Source of the DNA: Bryobacterales bacterium
GTDB lineage: Bacteria; Acidobacteriota; Terriglobia; Bryobacterales; Bryobacteraceae
Assembly: GCA_947446025.1 (NCBI GenBank)
Contig: CANFEY010000022.1
Location: forward strand, 1 to 63,666
DNA length: 63,666 bases
Direction: 5' to 3'
The position numbers and the translations under genes are program-made. This document shows, piece by piece, positions 18,159 through 26,007 of this stretch (its first letter is position 1; each line of letters starts with the position of its first letter). The notes beneath the pieces were generated by a model. That model searched no databases. It saw nothing but the letters and a program-made list of their open reading frames with translations, and was not told the origin of the DNA.

Positions 18159-19299
18159 CGTGGCAGAGGCTCCGTACCTTCGCTGAGGATTTTCAGATAG
18201 TCGCTGTAGGCGTAGATTCGGCCACGCTGTTTGCCGGTGGTCTCGCGAAGGATGCCCAGGGCTTCCATTCGCTCCACTGCGCGCGAGACGGCTGGGAATC
18301 CCAGGCCTGTGTGCCGCGCAGTGTGGCTCACGGTAAACAAGGGCTGGCGCTGGGCGTGTCGAAACACGAGCAGCGCACTGGTGGAAGATGCCCCCAACTC
18401 TTGCACCCGTTTGTGGTCTCGCTCAAACAGCGCCAGTATTTCCCGCGCGGTCTGTACTGCTTGGTCGGAAGTGTCCCGGACGCCGGTCAAGAAAAACTCA
18501 ACCCACGTCTCCCAATCGCCGTCACGCCGTACCTTCATCAGGAGGTCGTAGTAGGTATCGCGATGCGTCTTGAGGTATAACCTCAGGTACAGCAGTGGCT
18601 CCCGCAGCGATCCATTGGCGCACAGCAGGAACGTGACCAACAGCCGCCCAAGTCTGCCGTTGCCGTCTAGAAATGGGTGGATCGTCTCGAACTGGAGGTG
18701 CATCAGCGCAGCCTTCACCAGCCCTGGGATTTCAGGGTGATCTTCATGCAGGAACTTCTCTAATTCTCCCATGCACTCCATCACGCGTTCGGGCGGAAGC
18801 GGAACATAGAGTGCATTCCCCGGTCTACTCCCCCCGATCCAGTTCTGGCTGGTGCGGAATTCTCCGGGCGTTTTGTCACTGCCCCGGCCCTGGTTCAGTA
18901 GGATGGCGTGAATCTCCCGCACTAGGCGGAGGGACAGAGGGAAGCCGCCGCGGAGACGGCTCAGCCCATGGTTCAGCGCGGCGATGTAGTTGGTGGTCTC
19001 CTGGACGTCTTCCAACGGGAGGCCAGGGGTCTCCGCGATCTCTTGCAGCAGCAGGTCAGAAAGCGAGGACTGCGTGCCTTCGATCTGCGAAGACAGCAAC
19101 GCCTCCTTGCGCACGTAGGCGAGCCCAACCCATCCAGGCGCCCGACGGCTTGGCTGGCCTCTTCAAGGAGCCGCTGGACACGGTCCAGCTTTACCCCTGG
19201 GATGGGCGGTAAAGGTGGCGGTACGAAAGCCCGGACGCTCTCGCCCGCGAACAAAGTTGTTACGTAGCGGCCAACCCGTTGATTGTACGTCGGTTGCAT
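18155..19299 (-). pseudogene. Fic family protein, frameshifted near its N-terminus
   Basis: Two frames together make a typical Fic protein. The first 60 residues from ATG 19299 match the family N-terminus (VRAFVPPPLPPIPGVKLDRV, ending AVGRLDGLGS). From 19120 onward the second frame carries YVRKEALLSSQIEGTQSSL. The HPFLDGNGRLGR active-site motif and a C-terminal winged-helix segment follow. SSQIEG fits the inhibitory S/T-x-x-x-E-G/N motif. Intact homologues usually have about ten residues between the two halves, so a small deletion near 19118-19125 is likely. A GTG at 19114 could still start a 319-residue form. Fic proteins AMPylate target proteins. Confidence 0.75.
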
Positions 19300-19340
19300 G
19301 TTAATAGCGAGGGGTGATAATAAGCCCTGTCACTATTAAC
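19300..19340. promoter_or_regulatory. Inverted repeat upstream of the Fic gene
   Basis: GTTAATAG (19300-19307) and CTATTAAC (19333-19340) are perfect reverse complements 25 bases apart, touching the Fic start codon. The AT-rich spacer contains ATTATCA on the coding strand. The position suits an autoregulatory operator, since Fic proteins of this class carry a winged helix. This is inference. Confidence 0.4.
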
Positions 19341-19381
19341 GCTAACACGGCAACGCGTTAATACGTAAATACGGCAATCCA

Positions 19382-21043
19382 CTAATCCGTGACCGCGCCC
19401 TTGGACGCCGATCCGACCAAGCGGACGTACTTATGAAAGACGCCGGACTTGTAGCGCTGCTCGCGGGGCTTCCAGTCTTTGAGGCGGGCCGCGATTTCGG
19501 TGGCCGGGACTTCCAGCTCAATGGTGCACTTCTCGATATCGATGGAGATAGTGTCGCCTTCGCGGACCGCCGCCATGGGGCCGCCGACCGCTGCCTCGGG
19601 GGCCACGTGGCCGACCATGAAGCCGCGCGTGGCACCGCTGAAACGGCCGTCGGTGACCAGGCCGGTGGTGTCGGCCAGACCGGCCCCCACGATGGCGCTC
19701 GTGACGCCCAGCATCTCGCGCATGCCGGGGCCGCCCTTGGGGCCCTCGTAGCGGACCACGATGACGTCGCCGGGGAGAATCTTGCCGCTGGTGACGGCGG
19801 ACATGGCGTCTTCTTCGCGGTCGAACACGCGGGCCGGGCCGCGGCGTACCTTGACTTCGATGCCGGTGGTCTTGATGACGCAGCCTTCCGGGGCCAAGTT
19901 GCCCTGTAGGATCGCCAAGCCACCGTGGGATTTGATTGGATTCGACAGCGGGCGGATGACTTCCTGCCCGGGTGTCTCGATGGCTTCGGAGGCTTCCACG
20001 CCGAAGGTGCGGCCGGTGACCGTCATGGCGGAGGTATCCACATAACCGCCGTCGGCGAGGCGTTTTGCGATCACGGGCATGCCGCCGGCTTTGTCCACGT
20101 CGACCGCCACGAAGCGGCCCGCGGGCTTAAGGTCGACCAGCAACGGCGTGCGCTCGCTAATACGCTGGAAGTCGCTCATCTGCAACTCGATGCCAGCCTC
20201 ATGGGCCATGGCCAATAAATGCAACACCGCGTTGGTGGAGCCACCGGTGGCCGCGACGCTGGCAATCGCATTTTCAAAGGCGGCGCGGGTGGCGATGGAG
20301 CGCGGACGCCGGTCCGCCATCACGGCTTCGACGGCGATCTTGCCGCAGCGTAAGGCCACGGCTTCTTTGCGCTTGTCCACTTGCGGCACCGCGGCGGTGT
20401 TCATCGGCGCCAGACCGATCATTTCCATCACCGTGGCCATGGTGTTGGCCGTGAACTGGCCGCCGCAGGCTCCGGCTCCGGGGCAGGCTTTGTTTTCGAT
20501 GTCGAGGAATTCCTGATCCGTGATCTTGCCGCGCGAATGCGCTCCGACGGCTTCAAACACATCCTGCACCGTCAGGTCGCGGCCCTGATACTGCCCCGGC
20601 ATGATGGAGCCGCCGTAAAAAATGACGCCAGGAAGATCCAGACGCAGCAGCGCCATGGCGGCCGCGGGGATCGTCTTGTCGCAGGCGACCATGCAGATCA
20701 GCCCGTCCAGCATGTGCCCGCGGGCGACCAGCTCCATCGAGTCCGCGATCAGATCGCGGCTCACCAACGATGCCTTCATGCCCTCGGTGCCCATGGTGAC
20801 GCCGTCGGAGATCGCGATGGTGTTGAACTCCATCGGCGTGCCGCCCGCCTCGCGGATGCCCTTCTTCACGTGGTCGGCCAGCGCGCGCAAGTTGTAATTG
20901 CACGGCATCGTTTCAATCCACGTGTTCGCGATGCCGATGATCGGCTTCTTCAGGTCTTCGTCGGTGTAGCCGATGGCCTTGAGCATCGCGCGCGCCGGGG
21001 CGCGGTCGTGGCCTTGGGTGATGGTGTAGCTGTTCAGTGGCAT
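19382..21043 (-). CDS. ilvD: Dihydroxy-acid dehydratase
   Basis: The 553-residue product is full length for IlvD/Edd enzymes. The iron-sulfur ligands are seen as C48 (MPCNYN), C121 (VACDKTIP) and C193 (GACGGQFTANTMA). The active-site region GRFSGATRGFMVGHVAPEA is near the C-terminus. It converts 2,3-dihydroxy-3-methylbutanoate and its homologue to the 2-oxo acids in valine and isoleucine synthesis. It lies 39 bases after the Oar-type receptor gene on the same strand. No other ilv gene is in the window. Confidence 0.96.
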   Translation of the reverse strand: MPLNSYTITQGHDRAPARAMLKAIGYTDEDLKKPIIGIANTWIETMPCNYNLRALADHVKKGIREAGGTPMEFNTIAISDGVTMGTEGMKASLVSRDLIADSMELVARGHMLDGLICMVACDKTIPAAAMALLRLDLPGVIFYGGSIMPGQYQGRDLTVQDVFEAVGAHSRGKITDQEFLDIENKACPGAGACGGQFTANTMATVMEMIGLAPMNTAAVPQVDKRKEAVALRCGKIAVEAVMADRRPRSIATRAAFENAIASVAATGGSTNAVLHLLAMAHEAGIELQMSDFQRISERTPLLVDLKPAGRFVAVDVDKAGGMPVIAKRLADGGYVDTSAMTVTGRTFGVEASEAIETPGQEVIRPLSNPIKSHGGLAILQGNLAPEGCVIKTTGIEVKVRRGPARVFDREEDAMSAVTSGKILPGDVIVVRYEGPKGGPGMREMLGVTSAIVGAGLADTTGLVTDGRFSGATRGFMVGHVAPEAAVGGPMAAVREGDTISIDIEKCTIELEVPATEIAARLKDWKPREQRYKSGVFHKYVRLVGSASKGAVTD

Positions 21044-21082
21044 GGGTGAACTTACAGTTTACGCCATGCCGCCGAGTGCGTA

Positions 21083-24000
21083 TCAGAACGTAAAGCGTGC
21101 CACAAGTTGTCCAGCTCGAGCCGGAGAAATTACCGTGGCGGTGTTGATCCAACCAAAGCCACCGGTACGGCGTTCGAAGCCCGCGTTGCAGGCCGTCGAG
21201 GTGCTGCCGGGAGTGGCGCAAGTGACTGCGGCGGAGGCGTTGGTGGCCGTCGCGTCCTGCATATAAGGGCGGTTGAAGATGTTGGTGAATTCGCCGCGGA
21301 CCTGCAGGCTCATGTTGCGGTCGCTGGGTCCGATGCGGAAGAGGCGGGCAATGCTCATGTTTTCACGCGGGCGGCGCTGTTCGCGGTAGTCGTTGTAGTA
21401 GGCCGCCGAGGTGCCGAACTGGCCCTGCGCGGGATCGGCCCAGGCCATGGCGTTCAGCGCCAGCTCCTTGTTCGGATCGAAGCAGCGGCAATTGAGATCT
21501 TGCAGGAACAGGGGCTCGCCCGCGACGCGGTTCGCGAAGGTTCCGCGGAAAAGGTGGTTCGCCAGCTGATTGTTTGCTGCAGGCACCAGGATCGGCTTGC
21601 CGCTGGCGTACTGCATTACCGCGCCCACCGTCCAATCCGCCAGCACATTGCGCACGACGGCGTAGGATGTCACGCGAGGGGTTGTATAGTTCGCCGCCAG
21701 CACAAACATGAACGGCTGACTGAAACCAGATAGGTACTTGTTGGTCTTGCGGTTAAACACGTCATTCACCTGCGGATTTTCGACGCCGCCCACGAAGAAT
21801 TCATTTTCAGCGCCCATCGTCAGCTCCTTCTGGAAGGTGAAAGCGGCGCTGAAATCCAAACCACGAGAGAAGCGCTGCGTGGCCTTCATCTGCAGCGAGT
21901 CGTACCACGTCCTGCCCAGCGGCGAGTAGCGATACGTGATGCCGCCGAACTGCGGAAACGGGCGCAATGTCTGCGCCACAGTGGAACCCGTGGGGAAGCC
22001 TGGGTACGCCGGAGCGTTGTAGCCGCGCTGCGCCGCGTAAGCCTGATTGATGGGCGTTGCCAGCAACCGGCGGTCATCGGCATTGGTCACATCCAGCTTG
22101 AAGGAACCAAGGCGATCCTGCGTCAGAGCATTGATGTTGATCAGCGGAGGTGCCGACCACCACGCGCCACGGTTGCCCACGTAAGCGGCTTCCACAACCA
22201 GCGTGCGTGTGACCTCGCGCTGCAGCCCGACGGACCACTGCACGGTGCGCGCGGGGCGACCGGCATTGTGATCGAAGGCTACGTTCGGTGCGTTCAAGTT
22301 GCCGGGCGCGGGAAATTGTCCGGGCGCGAAGCTCGGCCAGGTGATGTTGAAGGGCAATCCCTGCCGCAGCGAGTAGATGGGGTCGCCGAACGAGGGCGCG
22401 CTGTAAATCTGTAGACCGCCCACCGAGTAGGACAAGTTGTTGTTGTTGTCCGTGCGGTTGTAGGCGATTCCCACCCCCACGCGCAGCACCGTCTTCGCAT
22501 CGATCTGGTAGGCAACGCCTAGGCGCGGTCCGAAAGCCCAGGGATAGTTGTGCGCCACGGCACATTGGCAACGGCCTTCGCCGTACCCTTCGAACGCCAC
22601 GTCACCTAGACGGCCGCCGGCGGCGGGGTTCGCGAAACCCGGCGCGAAAATCGGCACGCGACCGTACTGTTCCTTCAAGTAGGTCTGGAAGTCGTAGCGA
22701 AGACCATAGTCCAACGTCAACTTGCGCGTGACCTTCCAGTTATCCTGCACGAACCAGGAAAGCGAATGGCTCCCTAGGCGCGTCTTGGCGGGAGTGGAAA
22801 TGCGTCCGTTGTTGACGGCCCCCAGCAGGAAGCTGGCGTAAGGGAATCCGATATTGTTGTTGGTCAAGCTCTGCCCCTGCGTGGAAGGCAGTCCGGTTTC
22901 GGTGCCGGCGAAGGCGATCCACCCATTGGCGTAGGTGCGCGTGAAGTTGTTAAAACCTTCCGCGATCATCTCCGCGCCGAATTTATAGGTGTGGTTGTTC
23001 TTCACCCATGTCAGGCTGGCGTTGGCGGTCGGCTTGGTATTGTCCAGATAGTTCTGATTGCCGGAGCCCATTCCCGCGCTCATGCCGCCCTGCGCGTTGG
23101 ATAAGCCCGTAAGGTTCGGAAACATGTTGGTGTAGGTCCCGCGCAGACCCAGTTCCTTCACTACGTCATAGTCGGCTCCGGGCTGGAAGATGATGGTGCG
23201 GACAAGACCGACGCCGAGGTGGGCCAACATGGTGGGGGAGACCGTGTAGTCGTAATTGATGCGGACGGTGTTGGAAGAGTAGTCTCGCGGCACGGCTGTG
23301 GTGATGGGGAAACCCAGTCCGTCGTTCGACGGCGACTGATTGCTGGTGCGGGACCAGAAACCAGAAATCTTCGACTTCGCGCTCAAGTTGTGATCCAACT
23401 TCAGTGACGGAACGGCCGAGCGGTTGGGGTTCACATACACAGGGCTGTAGTTATTGATCAGCCCCGCGTTGAGGTTGGCTTGCGGAATCAGGCTCTGTAT
23501 CTTCACCGCCACCGGATCGAACGCGGCAACCGGGATCGTGTTATTGACGTAAGGCTCGCGCACGCGAAGCCCGTTTACGAGGCGGTCGGAGGCCGGGTCA
23601 TAGACGGTGCCTTCGATGATCGGGCGTCCGAGCGGATCGCAGTTCGGCGTCGCGGCCGGACACAAGTTGCGCGTGAGGCGAGCCGTTGAGAAATTCCCCG
23701 TGCGGTATGCCGTGGTGGGCACGCTGATGATGCGATTCGAGATCAGATTATCTTCGCGGAACTTCTCGAAGTTCAGGAAGAAGAACGATTTGTCGCGGCC
23801 GTTGTAGACACCGGGGACACGGATGGGCCCACCGAAGGTAAAGCCGAAATCATGCCGCCGCTGACGGTTGCGCACCAAGCCCCCGCTGCCGTTGTTGGTA
23901 AACGGCTGGCCCGCGTTCAGCGCCTCATTCACCATGTATTCGTAAGCCGTGCCGTGGTATTGATTTGTTCCGGACTTCATGGTCAAGTTGAACACGCCGC

Positions 24001-24685
24001 CGCCGGCTTGCCCATACTCCGCCGCGAAGTTCGACGTCTGAATCGCGACTTCCTGAATCGCATCCACGCTTGGCTGCGATGTGGATTGATTCTGCGAATA
24101 GATGCGGTTTGAGGAATCCTGCCCTTCGATACGCAAGGACTGCGAATTACCGATCATGCCGTTAACACGCACCGTCGAATCCGAGTTAAAGGTAGTTCCC
24201 GGAATCAACTGAATGGCGGAATAGATGTTGCGGAGCCCCGCCGTTGTGCCGCCAATGGACAGCACCGGAAGATTGTTCAGCCGCTCGGTGGCCACATTGT
24301 GGCTCAACTCACCCGACTCGGTCTTCAGCAGAGTTGCGGTGTCGGTGACGGTAATCGATTCGTTGGTCCCGCCGACCTCCAACACAACATCCAATCGAAT
24401 CGTCTGGGCTACGGGCAGCTCAATGTTCTGCCGCACATAGCGTTTGAAACCCGTGAGGACCACATTCATCTCATAGTTACCCGTGGGCAACTGCACCATC
24501 GTATAGTTGCCCGTGGCCGTGGATGCCGCGGTATAGACGGCCCCTGTCGCCACGTTTCGGATCTCAATAGGAGCCCCAACCACGACGGCCCCCGCTGGAT
24601 CAGAGATCGTGCCCGTAATGGTTCCTCGATCGCTTTGAGCGAGTGCGGAAAGGCTCACAAAGCACACCACGATTGCTAGGCGCAT
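21083..24685 (-). CDS. Oar-type TonB-dependent outer-membrane receptor
   Basis: The 1200-residue product has a signal peptide (MRLAIVVCFVSLSALAQ), then a carboxypeptidase-regulatory-like domain (residues 20-110, TGNYTMVQLPTGNYEMNV). A plug domain follows (VATERLNNLPVLS, LRIEGQDSSNRIY) and then a long beta-barrel ending in the usual aromatic C-terminus (VARFTF). GGGAGGGG lies before the start. These Oar-like receptors are greatly expanded in Acidobacteria, and their substrates (often thought to be glycans or peptides) are unproven. It resembles the receptor at 38264-41896 over its length. It is transcribed divergently from the DUF6644/TonB operon. Confidence 0.93.
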   Translation of the reverse strand: MRLAIVVCFVSLSALAQSDRGTITGTISDPAGAVVVGAPIEIRNVATGAVYTAASTATGNYTMVQLPTGNYEMNVVLTGFKRYVRQNIELPVAQTIRLDVVLEVGGTNESITVTDTATLLKTESGELSHNVATERLNNLPVLSIGGTTAGLRNIYSAIQLIPGTTFNSDSTVRVNGMIGNSQSLRIEGQDSSNRIYSQNQSTSQPSVDAIQEVAIQTSNFAAEYGQAGGGVFNLTMKSGTNQYHGTAYEYMVNEALNAGQPFTNNGSGGLVRNRQRRHDFGFTFGGPIRVPGVYNGRDKSFFFLNFEKFREDNLISNRIISVPTTAYRTGNFSTARLTRNLCPAATPNCDPLGRPIIEGTVYDPASDRLVNGLRVREPYVNNTIPVAAFDPVAVKIQSLIPQANLNAGLINNYSPVYVNPNRSAVPSLKLDHNLSAKSKISGFWSRTSNQSPSNDGLGFPITTAVPRDYSSNTVRINYDYTVSPTMLAHLGVGLVRTIIFQPGADYDVVKELGLRGTYTNMFPNLTGLSNAQGGMSAGMGSGNQNYLDNTKPTANASLTWVKNNHTYKFGAEMIAEGFNNFTRTYANGWIAFAGTETGLPSTQGQSLTNNNIGFPYASFLLGAVNNGRISTPAKTRLGSHSLSWFVQDNWKVTRKLTLDYGLRYDFQTYLKEQYGRVPIFAPGFANPAAGGRLGDVAFEGYGEGRCQCAVAHNYPWAFGPRLGVAYQIDAKTVLRVGVGIAYNRTDNNNNLSYSVGGLQIYSAPSFGDPIYSLRQGLPFNITWPSFAPGQFPAPGNLNAPNVAFDHNAGRPARTVQWSVGLQREVTRTLVVEAAYVGNRGAWWSAPPLININALTQDRLGSFKLDVTNADDRRLLATPINQAYAAQRGYNAPAYPGFPTGSTVAQTLRPFPQFGGITYRYSPLGRTWYDSLQMKATQRFSRGLDFSAAFTFQKELTMGAENEFFVGGVENPQVNDVFNRKTNKYLSGFSQPFMFVLAANYTTPRVTSYAVVRNVLADWTVGAVMQYASGKPILVPAANNQLANHLFRGTFANRVAGEPLFLQDLNCRCFDPNKELALNAMAWADPAQGQFGTSAAYYNDYREQRRPRENMSIARLFRIGPSDRNMSLQVRGEFTNIFNRPYMQDATATNASAAVTCATPGSTSTACNAGFERRTGGFGWINTATVISPARAGQLVARFTF

Positions 24686-24763
24686 AAGTACACCCCTCCC
24701 AGGGAATTAGGATGAGCATAGTCGCGGGTGCCCCCGGAGTCAAGGCCTCGCCGTTTGGCCTGT

Positions 24764-24793
24764 TTGACAGGGTGAAACACGCTTCGGTATTCT
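24764..24793 (+). promoter_or_regulatory. Sigma70-like promoter of the DUF6644/TonB operon
   Basis: TTGACA (24764-24769) and TATTCT (24788-24793) are separated by 18 bases. Transcription would begin only about 10 bases before the first ATG at 24809, so the mRNA may be almost leaderless. No good ribosome binding site is visible there, which agrees. Confidence 0.55.
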
Positions 24794-24808
24794 GAGAAAC
24801 CGAACGCC

Positions 24809-25303
24809 ATGATGGATCTACAAATGTTCTCCGAGTGGGTGCGCGATACCGAACTGAGTATCGCCATCCGCGAATCAATTCTGATGTTCCCGATTATCGA
24901 GGGGACCCACCTGCTGGGCATCGGCGCCTCGGCCGGTGCCATCGCGATCTCTGATCTGCGCATGTGCGGCAAGATCTTCCGTAAGGAACCGGTCTCCGAC
25001 GTGTTCGAAGCCGTCGCCCCCTACATGCTGATCGGCTTTATCGTGATGACGATCACTGGGTTCCTGCTGATGTGGTCCGAGCCGGTGCGGTGTTATGAGA
25101 GCATCTGGTTCCGCTACAAGGTGCTGTTCCTGTTCCTGGGCGCGGCGAACGCGGGGTTCTATCACAATACGATCTACCGTCGGCGGGCGCAGTGGGATAA
25201 GGACCCCGATCCTCCGGCCCAGGTGAAGTTCACCGGCTGGGCTTCGATTTTCATCTGGGCCGTCGTTATTATTACGGGCCGGACCATGGCGTATAACTTT
25301 TAG
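24809..25303 (+). CDS. DUF6644-like four-helix membrane protein (paralogue 1)
   Basis: The product has 164 residues with four predicted membrane helices. The first helix carries the motif EGTHLLGIGASAGAIAISDLR, split here as H34 followed by D49-L-R. A second histidine (H119) lies in the third helix region (FYHNTIY), and the C-terminus ends in a TGRTMAY motif. The same pattern occurs in three neighbours (25431, 29842, 30302). Paired histidines in such bundles often bind haem b. No such binding is shown for this family, so this is inference. ATG at 24812 is an alternative start. Confidence 0.75.
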   Translation: MMDLQMFSEWVRDTELSIAIRESILMFPIIEGTHLLGIGASAGAIAISDLRMCGKIFRKEPVSDVFEAVAPYMLIGFIVMTITGFLLMWSEPVRCYESIWFRYKVLFLFLGAANAGFYHNTIYRRRAQWDKDPDPPAQVKFTGWASIFIWAVVIITGRTMAYNF

Positions 25304-25322
25304 GGGTGTTGAGCGTTGGGAC

Positions 25323-25411
25323 GGCTCCCTGACGGTCGCCGTTCAGTGCTGGGGCGGTGCCGGGTGTACGGGCAGGGCCCCGCAGCAATGAACGGCGACC
25401 GTTAGGGAGCC
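25323..25411. repeat. Large REP-like hairpin between paralogues 1 and 2
   Basis: The arms 25323-25345 and 25389-25411 are reverse complements at 22 of 23 positions (outer end GGCTCCCT / AGGGAGCC). The stem can extend inward through TGCTGGGGC and GCCCCGCAGCA. The core GCGACCGT plus GGGA recurs at 38238 and 62336. It resembles an extragenic palindromic element rather than a terminator, as there is no U-tract. Confidence 0.7.
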
Positions 25412-25430
25412 GACAGACAGGAAGGAACCT

Positions 25431-25913
25431 ATGTGGGAAGCAGCTTATCCATTTTTTGAATGGCACAACGCCAGCTGGTTGGGGCAGACGATCTCGGGGT
25501 CCATCTGGTATTTCCCGGCGATTGAGACGGTTCACATCCTGGCCATGGCGATCATGTTCGGAGGGTTGCTCCTGCTGAATTTGCGGCTGCTGGGACTCGG
25601 CATGACCAAACAGCCGCTGCCGCTGCTGGCATCGACACTGATGCCGTTCGTCAACTGGGGGTTGATCCTCATGCTGATCTCCGGTTACATGATGTTTGCC
25701 TCGGAAGCACTGAAGGCCTTCACCAACGACGGGTTCAAGTTCAAGATGGCGTGTTTGGCGGCGATCCTGATTTGGCAGTATACGGTCTACGGCTGGCTCA
25801 TCAGGCAGGACGATTCAAAGCGCAACAAGCTGCTGGGCGGATTGGCGGCCATAGTGAACTTTGTGTTGTGGTTCGGTGTCGGAGCCGGCGGACGCGCTAT
25901 CGGATTCGTCTAA
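25431..25913 (+). CDS. DUF6644-like four-helix membrane protein (paralogue 2)
   Basis: The product has 160 residues with four helices. AGGAAGG precedes the ATG at good spacing. The first-helix motif is ETVHILAMAIMFGGLLLLN followed by LR, so the histidine (H35) is kept but the acidic residue is Asn. The second histidine position is Gln/Tyr (IWQYTVYGW). The C-terminus GGRAIGFV matches paralogues 1 and 4. It is closest to paralogue 3. The loss of the second histidine suggests that the four proteins are not equivalent. Confidence 0.75.
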   Translation: MWEAAYPFFEWHNASWLGQTISGSIWYFPAIETVHILAMAIMFGGLLLLNLRLLGLGMTKQPLPLLASTLMPFVNWGLILMLISGYMMFASEALKAFTNDGFKFKMACLAAILIWQYTVYGWLIRQDDSKRNKLLGGLAAIVNFVLWFGVGAGGRAIGFV

Positions 25914-25928
25914 ACTGCTGCATCCAAA

Positions 25929-25941
25929 GTGTCAGTGACAC
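25929..25941. promoter_or_regulatory. 13-nt palindrome upstream of the TonB receptor
   Basis: GTGTCA and TGACAC are perfect reverse complements around a central G, 67 bases before the receptor start. The spacing suits a dimeric regulator. No known regulator can be assigned from sequence alone. Confidence 0.35.
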
Positions 25942-26007
25942 AGTCGGTGACCTGCATTAGGCCCCTGGGTCCAGTTGTGTTCCTGGGGAGGTGTGATAGT
26001 CTCTTGC

